Assembly: GCA_021783855.1 (NCBI GenBank)
Contig: JAJXTL010000147.1
Coordinates: 1-6,870 of the forward strand
Source: Pseudomonadota bacterium
GTDB lineage: Bacteria > Pseudomonadota > Gammaproteobacteria > Burkholderiales > Gallionellaceae
Length of the DNA stretch: 6,870 nucleotides
Direction of reading: 5' to 3'
Part shown: one piece after another, positions 1-4,910 of the stretch
Layout of the letters: every line of letters starts with the position of its first letter
How positions within the stretch are numbered: position 1 is the first letter of the stretch
Made by a program: the position numbers and the translations under genes
The notes under the pieces: model-generated
Told to the model about the DNA's origin: nothing
Seen by the model: only the letters and a program-made list of their open reading frames with translations
Databases searched by the model: none

Positions 1-465
1 GGCGATACCCAGCGCCGTAGGGTAGTGCTCGCCAATCTGGTAAACTTCGCGCCACTTGGCGAAGCGCGCGCCCTGAATTTTATATTGAATCAATCGTTCC
101 GCCAACCCGTCCAGGCCATAGGTAATGAGATCGAAGGGTGACAGCGCCAGTGGCCCCTTGCCTTTATCCACCTTGATACCGGGAACAATGCCTCGCCGCG
201 CCAGCACTTCGGGCAAAAGGATACCGTCATCGCTAGTCTGGGTCAGGGTCTCCCCAAACTGGATCACGCCGCAGATATAGTCCTCAATTCCGGGGGCGCT
301 AAACAGCAGGGCGCGGTAGGCGCGGCGATTCTCCTCAGTGGACTCAATCTTGATCGCCGCAAAGCGTTTGGCAATGGTAGGACCACTCTCGTCGGCGGCG
401 AGAATACCCTTGCCCGCTTGCACCATCTGCTCGATGGTGGTCTGAAGTTCATTTGCAACAGTCAT
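1..465 (-). CDS. Class I fructose-bisphosphate aldolase, N-terminal 155 residues (runs off left edge)
   Basis: This encodes the first part of a cytosolic glycolytic/gluconeogenic enzyme that cleaves fructose 1,6-bisphosphate to dihydroxyacetone phosphate and glyceraldehyde 3-phosphate through a lysine Schiff base. Seen here: the GKGILAADES block at residues 18-27, which is typical of class I aldolases, followed by GPTIAKRF. A GARFAKWR block lies near residues 134-141 and contains the conserved K and R that correspond to the active-site K146/R148 region of animal aldolase. The Schiff-base lysine lies beyond the window edge. The ATG at 463-465 is preceded by AGGAG about 7 bases upstream (with a GGAG closer in), and the reading frame is open for all 155 codons. 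It is separated from the small upstream gene by about 230 bases, so it probably has its own transcript. Family assignment is secure; the C-terminal half is not visible. Confidence 0.93.
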   Translation of the reverse strand, partial: MTVANELQTTIEQMVQAGKGILAADESGPTIAKRFAAIKIESTEENRRAYRALLFSAPGIEDYICGVIQFGETLTQTSDDGILLPEVLARRGIVPGIKVDKGKGPLALSPFDLITYGLDGLAERLIQYKIQGARFAKWREVYQIGEHYPTALGIA

Positions 466-694
466 CTCCATCTCCTGTTCAGTATGTGGTATACGTCTCC
501 GCACATGCCGTCTTATCCGGATTCCAGTACGTTGATCCGTGCTTCATTTCATCCAGCAATCGCAACACCCGCGCAACTCAACTTGAGATTTTAAATGCTG
601 CGAGATGAACACCTTGTTGTATGTTTGCTGACACACAGCGCGCACAATTTGCAAAGCGGCTCCTGTAAGGCAGCAATGTTTGCAGCCTAAAGGC
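466..694. other. Intergenic region upstream of the aldolase gene
   Basis: About 230 bases lie between the end of the 59-codon gene and the aldolase start. The region must hold the aldolase leader and ribosome site, and probably its promoter, but I see no convincing -35/-10 pair. An 11-base inverted repeat (CTCAA C TTGAG) sits at 577-587 and a 4-base-stem hairpin (AGCC TAAA GGCT) lies next to the preceding stop codon; both are too weak to call as terminators. A minus-strand frame stays open through part of the region, but it is a shadow of the 59-codon gene with an implausible cysteine/lysine-rich composition. Confidence 0.5.
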
Positions 695-874
695 TTACTT
701 GACGACCTTGTCATCACCCAATTCGTGCAAATCCACAGCATCCTCCCGAACCCTGTCTGTAATTGGCTGAGCAGCAATTTCTTCTTCCGTGGTTGGCAAC
801 ACTTTTTCCAGCAATCGTTCATACACCTGACCCACAGCTTCGATGGGGTCTTGTGGCGGCTGTAATTCTTTCAT
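695..874 (-). CDS. Small acidic protein of 59 residues, unknown function
   Basis: I do not recognise this protein with certainty. The ATG at 872-874 is preceded by AAAGGAG about 7 bases upstream, one of the strongest ribosome sites in the window. The frame ends at TAA after 59 codons. The product is acidic and probably helical: it opens MKELQPPQDP, continues with a YERLLEKV amphipathic segment (residues 18-25), a run of glutamates near 30-32, and a charged tail ending DLHELGDDKVVK. The YERLLE start and the later VDLHEL segment are reminiscent of the N-terminal helices of DUF1451 zinc-ribbon proteins, but those are roughly three times longer and carry a C-terminal zinc ribbon that is absent here. 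It could therefore be a truncated relative or an unrelated small protein. It lies 75 bases downstream of the 86-codon gene, so the two may be cotranscribed. Confidence 0.6.
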   Translation of the reverse strand: MKELQPPQDPIEAVGQVYERLLEKVLPTTEEEIAAQPITDRVREDAVDLHELGDDKVVK

Positions 875-896
875 TTTGATTCTCCTTTTATATCAT

Positions 897-924
897 TTCG
901 CCCCTGTTCGACGGGAGAGGCGAA
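897..924. repeat. Inverted repeat between two small genes
   Basis: TTCGCC at 897-902 and GGCGAA at 919-924 form a perfect 6-base inverted repeat around a 16-base spacer, with a possible inner CC/GG pairing. On the transcribed minus strand the hairpin ends just before the ribosome site of the 59-codon gene. No T-run follows, so it does not look like an intrinsic terminator. It might be an mRNA structure affecting translation or stability of the downstream gene, or chance. Confidence 0.35.
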
Positions 925-949
925 GAACCCAGCTTCATTTCCTGCAAAG

Positions 950-1210
950 TTATATTTCATCTTCTAAAGATTTATTTTCGATCTCCTCCAGTGCTTTGCG
1001 CATCGCTGCAAGAATGAGCTTGTCTGCGGCAGACTCTGCAACCTCAGGAATATCCCAACCGAAGATTCGGCGATACTTTTCAACCAGAGTACTCATATCA
1101 GCAACAATTTCACTGCGGTATGCTTCCAATTCAAGCTGTTCCATTTGTTTCATGATATTTTCATTTTTAACCAAAAAATTATGATTTATCCTATTTAACG
1201 TTGCAGTCAT
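950..1210 (-). CDS. Small helical acidic protein of up to 86 residues, unknown function
   Basis: I do not recognise the family. The product has no membrane segment, no signal peptide and no cysteines. The conserved-looking core (roughly residues 28-80) is predicted helical: EAYRSEIVADMSTLVEKYRR, then FGWDIPEVAE, then an ADKLILAAMRKALEEIE helix and an acidic end. The start is uncertain. The ATG at 1208-1210 has only a GAGGG about 17 bases upstream, too far for a normal ribosome site, while the in-frame ATG at 1151-1153 (giving 67 residues beginning MKQMEQLEL) has no clear site either. Residues before the second ATG are rich in N and K and less core-like. It lies 102 bases downstream of the broken Rieske gene, behind an AT-rich gap that could hold a promoter, and 75 bases upstream of the 59-codon gene. 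The coherent charged-helix composition argues for a real gene. Confidence 0.6.
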   Translation of the reverse strand: MTATLNRINHNFLVKNENIMKQMEQLELEAYRSEIVADMSTLVEKYRRIFGWDIPEVAESAADKLILAAMRKALEEIENKSLEDEI

Positions 1211-1312
1211 TGTTTGCTGCGGGAACCCTCAGCATGAATTTAATGCAACTAAAAATATATAAAAATCAAACAACTAAATAAAATCTCTCGTACACATGGA
1301 GTAGATTTCACC
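1211..1312 (-). promoter_or_regulatory. AT-rich gap, possible promoter for the small genes
   Basis: The 102 bases between the Rieske stop and the 86-codon gene are far richer in A/T than the flanking genes. Minus-strand hexamers such as TTGTTT, TTGATT and TATATA occur, but no pair has both good sequence and correct spacing. I mark it only as a likely place for a promoter. Confidence 0.25.
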
Positions 1313-1828
1313 TTAAGCTTTGCCGATCATGATTTTGTCAGCCGCAATAAACCGGTAGGGTGGCACCTCCAGGTTTCTCGGTGCGGGGCCGCGGATGACA
1401 CGACCACTATCGTCATACTTGCTGCCATGGCAGTGGCATAACCAACCCGGCGCTTCCCTGTTCGGCACACAACCCATGTGCGTACAAATTCCGATCAAAA
1501 CCAGCCATTCCGGTTGCTTAACCCTTTTGCTATCCGGCTCGGGATCGATCGGGCTGCCGTTGGAAGCTTCCATCGCCTTGATTTGTTCCTGTGTGCGATG
1601 CAAAACAAATATCGGTTTACCTTGCCAGGCCACGGAGTGCACCTCTCCTAATTTGACTCCAGATAAATCAAATTCGGTTGTTGCCTTTAGCAGCACATCC
1701 GTAGTTGGATTCATGCTGTCTATGAACGGCAGGCACGAAGCAGCTACGCCCGCACCACCCACGACGGAGGTCACCTTAAGTAAAAAACTGCGTCGTCAGG
1801 TATCGTCTAAATCATCGTTATCAGTCAA
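1313..1828 (-). pseudogene. petA: Rieske 2Fe-2S protein (bc1-type) interrupted by an in-frame TGA before the Tat-like signal
   Basis: This is the Rieske subunit type of cytochrome bc1 (ubiquinol:cytochrome c reductase), which moves an electron from quinol to cytochrome c1 at the periplasmic face of the membrane. All cluster features are present: CTHMGC (cluster ligands C115 and H117, disulfide C120) and CHCHGS (cluster ligands C131 and H134, disulfide C133), counting from a TTG at 1826-1828. That TTG has GGGAG six bases upstream. The frame reads TTG plus nine codons, then TGA at 1796-1798, then RRSFLLKV and a glycine/alanine-rich membrane anchor. Family members usually have RRRFL here, so a CGA to TGA transition is the simplest explanation. 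The residual open frame could start at GTG 1774, but it would lack the twin arginines. No cytochrome b or c1 gene is adjacent. Alternatives are read-through, a sequencing error, or an unrecognised start. Confidence 0.8.
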
Positions 1829-1894
1829 GCTAATCTCCCAATCGATATTTGCCAACCATTAGCGCCATTGAATAGCGTCCAGCGATGCAACGAT

Positions 1895-2434
1895 TCATCC
1901 CTTGCGTAACGCCCAGCCGATTGCAATCAGCGCCCAACCATCGAACAGCAGGCTGATACCCACATAAAAACCCACCAGCCACAGGGAACTGGCAGGCCAC
2001 CCGATCAGAAACAGCGAAGCCAGCATGGCTGAGACAACCCCATTGAAAGTCATCCAGCCCCAGCCTTTGTCAGGATAAATAGACCGGGCGAGGGCAAAGC
2101 TGTGCACCGCATCCAATAACAGATAAACGGCCAGCAACAGCCCCACCGCTGCCACACCTGATACAGGATAGAACAGCATCATGCCGCCGAAAATGAACAA
2201 CAGGGCAGGCTTGATCCAGCCCATGACGCTCTTCGGGCTGTATTTATAGGTATGAACGGCCCATAAACTACCGCCGGCAAGCAATAGCCAGGCGACAATA
2301 ATGACCGTACTCAGGGACATCACACCCGGCAGCAGAATACCCGCCGTCCCCAGCACGACCAGCAATAACCCGGTGATCAGAGTGTATGGCCCGAATTTAT
2401 CAAAGGCTTTTTTATCAACAGGTAAAATATTCAT
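1895..2434 (-). CDS. HdeD family (DUF308) membrane protein
   Basis: An inner-membrane protein of 179 residues resembling E. coli HdeD, a DUF308 protein linked to acid resistance; the biochemical role of the family is not settled. After a short hydrophilic N-terminus (residues 1-14) there are six hydrophobic segments, at approximately 17-37, 41-60, 75-91, 94-113, 128-148 and 150-174, in the paired arrangement usual for the family. LLLVVLGTAGILLPG in the first segment and the LLLDAVHSF and LLFDGW elements are family-like. The length matches the family norm of about 180-190 residues. The ATG has AGGAG seven bases upstream. It starts 14 bases after the end of the slipin gene, so the two are very probably one transcript and may act together at the membrane (inference). 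Confidence 0.88.
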   Translation of the reverse strand: MNILPVDKKAFDKFGPYTLITGLLLVVLGTAGILLPGVMSLSTVIIVAWLLLAGGSLWAVHTYKYSPKSVMGWIKPALLFIFGGMMLFYPVSGVAAVGLLLAVYLLLDAVHSFALARSIYPDKGWGWMTFNGVVSAMLASLFLIGWPASSLWLVGFYVGISLLFDGWALIAIGWALRKG

Positions 2435-2448
2435 TTTTTTCTCCTGGA

Positions 2449-3333
2449 TTATCCTGCGACTGCAACCTTAGGTGGAACAACCTCTGAACCAGGTAATTCT
2501 TTGCTGGCGAGCGAGAGCGCCAGGCTGGTTACCGAAGGATTCAGACTGTCGACCATCGAACTCGGAATCAAAATCGTGGCTCCCCGTTCTTTGGTGGTCT
2601 CATAAATGATGTTCATGGCTCTGAGCTGGAGGGCTGCGGGATGGCCGGCATAAATGTCGGCGGCCTCGACAAACTTTCCGGCGATCGCAGCTTCTGCAGA
2701 ACCGAGAATCACCCGTGCCTGCTTCTCACGCTCAGCCTGAGCCTGACGCGACATGGCATCCTGCAATGCCTCAGGGAGCGCGACATCGCGAATCTCGACC
2801 GAACCCACCGTGATGCCCCAGGGAGCCGTTTTTGCGCCGATCTCATTCTTCAGTTGCTCGTCAGCATCCTTGCGATCAGATAGCAATGCCGCCAGCATTG
2901 AAGACCCTATCATCTCGCGCAACGAGGTTTGCGCTACCTGGTCTATCGCCTGGCGATAATTGGTAATGGCCAATGCTGCTTTTTCGGCATCGTGCACATG
3001 CCAGAAAATGATCGCATCGACATTGACCGGAACCGTATCCCTGGTCAGTGCCTGCTCGGCATTGAAGCCCGTTGTCTGAATACGTTCGTCGATCACGGCA
3101 ATCACGTTGTCGAGGATCGGGATAATGACGAACATGCCCGCTCCTTTGACACTTTGCAGTTTCCCCATCCTCAGGATGACAAACTTCTGCCAGGTATTTG
3201 CCATTTTCAGCGACATCGCGACAATGACGGCTGCTGCAAAAAACGCCATTGCCAGATAATGACTCACCCAATTGCCTGCGGCGATACCAGACAGAACAAG
3301 GGCGAAGACCAGAAATGAAGTGATTGGATTCAT
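2449..3333 (-). CDS. Slipin/stomatin-family SPFH (Band 7) membrane protein
   Basis: A 294-residue SPFH-domain protein of the slipin type, a membrane-bound scaffold family that forms large oligomers and is associated with membrane organisation and protease control. Two hydrophobic segments (residues about 4-22 and 27-42) anchor the N-terminus. The SPFH domain runs from about 48 to 205 and includes the hallmark TRDTVPVNVDAIIFWHV strand pair and the REMIGSSMLAALLSDR segment. A charged, coiled-coil-like helix (SRQAQAEREKQARVILGSAE) follows, then the LQLRAMNIIYE and ATILIPSSM segments seen in slipins. The ATG has AAGGAAC upstream, and its first bases overlap the stop codon of a short upstream frame (ATGA), hinting at coupling. 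Bacterial slipins are commonly paired with an NfeD membrane protein; here the partner position is taken by an HdeD-like protein. Confidence 0.93.
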   Translation of the reverse strand: MNPITSFLVFALVLSGIAAGNWVSHYLAMAFFAAAVIVAMSLKMANTWQKFVILRMGKLQSVKGAGMFVIIPILDNVIAVIDERIQTTGFNAEQALTRDTVPVNVDAIIFWHVHDAEKAALAITNYRQAIDQVAQTSLREMIGSSMLAALLSDRKDADEQLKNEIGAKTAPWGITVGSVEIRDVALPEALQDAMSRQAQAEREKQARVILGSAEAAIAGKFVEAADIYAGHPAALQLRAMNIIYETTKERGATILIPSSMVDSLNPSVTSLALSLASKELPGSEVVPPKVAVAG

Positions 3334-3437
3334 GCGTATCGTTCCTTATGTTTGGCATTGAAGAAAGCAACGTTACGCACCATTGCGAGCTGTTTCTGTG
3401 CGGTGCCGTACCAACGCAAACAATCAGGCAATAGCAT
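3330..3437 (-). pseudogene. 35-codon frame overlapping the slipin start, possible tail of the SQR-like relic
   Basis: A short frame runs from ATG at 3435-3437 to TGA at 3330-3332, and its stop overlaps the slipin ATG as ATGA. The product begins MLLPDCLRWYGTAQ and ends FFNAKHKERYA: basic and aromatic, with no membrane segment. There is no good ribosome site in front of the ATG. The composition looks like real coding sequence, and its position just after the SQR-like head makes it a candidate for the C-terminal remnant of the same gene after an internal deletion, which would explain the tight junction with the slipin gene. I cannot confirm homology by eye. It may instead be a small leader frame or chance. 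Confidence 0.35.
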
Positions 3438-3483
3438 TCAAGTCACAATCGAATCACCGTTGCCATAGAATACGTCTGGCTTC

Positions 3484-3646
3484 CAAAGGAACAGGAACAA
3501 CACCAACCCAGAAGTTGGAAGGTATCCAGCTTTATTTTGCGTTGGGTTAGACAACGATGATTTCGTGCTGCTTGCCCAGCAGTTTATTCAGATGCCGGGC
3601 GGCAGTGTGTCCTGCACCCCCCGCCTAAAATTACGATTTTTGCCAT
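3484..3646 (-). pseudogene. Decayed N-terminus of a sulfide:quinone oxidoreductase-like flavoprotein
   Basis: The ATG at 3644-3646 has GAGGG upstream and begins MAKIVILGGG, the FAD-binding Rossmann start of the pyridine nucleotide-disulfide oxidoreductase/SQR superfamily. After a run of six G (3617-3622 on the plus strand as C) the frame must shift by one base to continue GAGHTAARHLNKLLGKQHEIIVV. The shifted frame meets TAA at 3547-3549, reads PNAK, meets a second TAA at 3532-3534, and then continues SWIPSNFWVGV, which matches the SP-x-x-x-x-x-xPSNxWVGV region of SQR-like proteins. Family members are about 380-480 residues, so most of the enzyme is missing. SQR oxidises sulfide to persulfide or polysulfide and reduces quinone; a persulfide dioxygenase gene lies directly upstream, which supports the identification. 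One frameshift and two stops make this a relic rather than a single sequencing error. Confidence 0.75.
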
Positions 3647-3728
3647 TTTTCCCTCAAATGCCTTATTTATAAATACTGCAAAAAAGATGCATATCCGCAT
3701 GTATTAATTTATAAAAAAACTTTAATAT
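3647..3728 (-). promoter_or_regulatory. AT-rich gap between the dioxygenase gene and the SQR-like relic
   Basis: This 82-base gap is strongly A/T rich. A minus-strand TATAAAT (plus-strand 3665-3671) could be a -10 element with a short leader to the relic start, but I see no matching -35 hexamer at 17 bases. A seven-T run (plus-strand A-run at 3713-3719) follows the dioxygenase stop without a GC-rich stem, so it is not a standard intrinsic terminator. It may still carry the promoter that now drives the slipin/HdeD pair, because no intact gene separates it from them. Confidence 0.25.
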
Positions 3729-4448
3729 TCATCGAGTTGGTTTGTTTAAAGCTGTCTCAGGCACCTCCTGCCCGCAATGCTGGTTGGCGGGTACCGCCCG
3801 ATTTATCATGCCCGGCATAGGTAAGTTCAGAACGGACATGATGGCGATAAATTCGTCACGACTTTTACCCGACAAACGCGGGTTGGATTCACGTTCCTGC
3901 TCCACGCTTGATACATGCTTGTGCTGATAATCGTGCCCAGGGTAAATCAGCGTTTCTCCGGGCAGCGTCCATATTTTGTGCGTGATGCTGTCATACAACA
4001 TCCCCGCATCCCCTCCCTGGAAATCGGTGCGACCGCAAGTGCCGATGAGCAGCGTGTCTCCCGTGAATAAACGGTCGCGCCACAAATAGCTGGTACAGCC
4101 TGCCGTATGGCCTGGGGTCTCCAAAACGGCAATCTTTTCTGCTCCAAACTGTACGGTATCGCCTTCCTGTAGTTGTACATCGGCGCACTTGGTTTTTCCA
4201 TGCAGGCTTACCATAATTTTTGCACCGGTCTGCTCACGTAACAGAGAAGCGCCGGTAATGTGGTCGGCGTGAATGTGGGTTTCCAGCACGCTGAGCAGTT
4301 TTAAACTCTGTTCATCCAGCAAAGCAAGATACAGTGAGAGATGTTCGCGTACCGGATCTATCAGCACGGCTACACGCTGGGTCAGATCGCCCAGCAGATA
4401 GGTGTAGGTGGAGCTGCCGGTGTCGAATAATTGACGGAAATAAATCAT
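3729..4448 (-). CDS. ETHE1-type persulfide dioxygenase (metallo-beta-lactamase fold)
   Basis: A 239-residue metallo-beta-lactamase-fold enzyme that fits the ETHE1/persulfide dioxygenase family, which oxidises glutathione persulfide to sulfite and glutathione with one mononuclear Fe(II). Visible motifs: ETHIHADH (H58, H60, D62, H63), PGHTAGC (H114), FTGDT (D131), CGRTDFQGGD (R140 region, diagnostic of this family against glyoxalase II) and YPGHDY (H172). By analogy with human ETHE1, the iron ligands would be H58, H114 and D131. The C-terminal LNLPMPGMINRAVPAN block is also family-typical. The start chosen is the ATG at 4446-4448 because GGAGG lies five bases upstream; a longer frame to 4523 would overlap ybgE and has no such site. 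The gene follows ybgE by 41 bases and is probably cotranscribed with cydABX. No signal peptide, so cytoplasmic. Confidence 0.92.
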   Translation of the reverse strand: MIYFRQLFDTGSSTYTYLLGDLTQRVAVLIDPVREHLSLYLALLDEQSLKLLSVLETHIHADHITGASLLREQTGAKIMVSLHGKTKCADVQLQEGDTVQFGAEKIAVLETPGHTAGCTSYLWRDRLFTGDTLLIGTCGRTDFQGGDAGMLYDSITHKIWTLPGETLIYPGHDYQHKHVSSVEQERESNPRLSGKSRDEFIAIMSVLNLPMPGMINRAVPANQHCGQEVPETALNKPTR

Positions 4449-4489
4449 CGTATCCTCCGTTGAGTCGAGTTTTTCAATAGGCATCAAAT

Positions 4490-4771
4490 TTAAACCAGGT
4501 AGTTGCGCACAAAAAATATCCATCCCAAGAGCAGCAAGGGCCAGGCAATGAGAGGGCCCAGCAGTACGCGCAGGTAGCGATTATCCGGGTCAAACCCTAC
4601 TCCATGCACAAATCCCGCCGACATACCCCACATCAGCAGGGCGAGCCAGCCATGGCCTAGCAGCATGCCGTCATGTACCAAGCCGCGCGGATAGATGGTG
4701 ATGGCCAGCGCAAGACCTGCTGCGGCTGCCAGCGACAAGCTGCGTGCCCACCCGTTACTGGACAGCGTCAT
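4490..4771 (-). CDS. ybgE: Cyd operon protein YbgE
   Basis: A 93-residue inner-membrane protein matching the YbgE family found at the end of proteobacterial cytochrome bd operons; its function is not firmly known, and E. coli YbgE is about the same length (97 residues). Three hydrophobic segments are visible at roughly 11-27, 37-54 and 68-87. The loop between the second and third contains the family-typical HGVGFDPDNRYLR, leading into LLGPLIAWPLL. The ATG overlaps the cydX stop codon as ATGA, which indicates translational coupling with cydX. The tail ends in FFVRNYLV 41 bases before the dioxygenase start. Identity is supported by both sequence and position. Confidence 0.9.
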   Translation of the reverse strand: MTLSSNGWARSLSLAAAAGLALAITIYPRGLVHDGMLLGHGWLALLMWGMSAGFVHGVGFDPDNRYLRVLLGPLIAWPLLLLGWIFFVRNYLV

Positions 4772-4890
4772 GATGCCTTGTCGCGCTTTGCTTCTTCAAT
4801 CGCACAGTCTTTGGCATCGCACATGGTGGCGACCATTGAAGCGAGCAGAATGGCGACGGTGACACCAAGTATCCAGGAAAAGTACCACAT
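4768..4890 (-). CDS. cydX: Cytochrome bd oxidase small subunit CydX
   Basis: A 40-residue single-helix protein with the CydX signature start MWYFSWILG, followed by a hydrophobic helix (VTVAILLASMVATM, about residues 10-23) and a charged C-terminal tail (CDAKDCAIEEAKRDKAS). In E. coli, CydX (37 residues) binds CydA and is needed for stability and activity of cytochrome bd-I. The ATG has AAAGGAG about seven bases upstream. It begins 20 bases after the cydB stop and its own TGA overlaps the ybgE ATG. Two cysteines in the tail (residues 24 and 28) are a small oddity. Sequence start, length and operon position agree. Confidence 0.95.
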   Translation of the reverse strand: MWYFSWILGVTVAILLASMVATMCDAKDCAIEEAKRDKAS

Positions 4891-4910
4891 CGTGTTTCTC
4901 CTTTAAAAAA

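Noticed and set aside
577..587. 11-base palindrome as a terminator
   Set aside because: The stem is only five base pairs, mostly A/T, with no adequate T-run.
544..822. 92-codon minus-strand frame with clustered cysteines
   Set aside because: It overlaps the 59-codon gene in another frame, starts MNDCWKKCC with no ribosome site and has a composition unlike a natural protein.
1796..1798. TGA read as selenocysteine in the Rieske gene
   Set aside because: The position is before the signal peptide, where arginine is expected, and no selenoprotein logic or downstream stem-loop stands out.
1395..1862. 155-codon plus-strand frame
   Set aside because: It is antisense to the Rieske gene, which has clear cluster motifs; no independent coding evidence.
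3713..3719. Seven-T run after the dioxygenase gene as an intrinsic terminator
   Set aside because: No GC-rich stem precedes it on the minus strand.
4449..4523. N-terminal extension of the dioxygenase frame by 25 residues
   Set aside because: It overlaps the ybgE coding end, lacks a ribosome site, and the homologous protein begins at MIYFRQLFD, which has GGAGG directly upstream.
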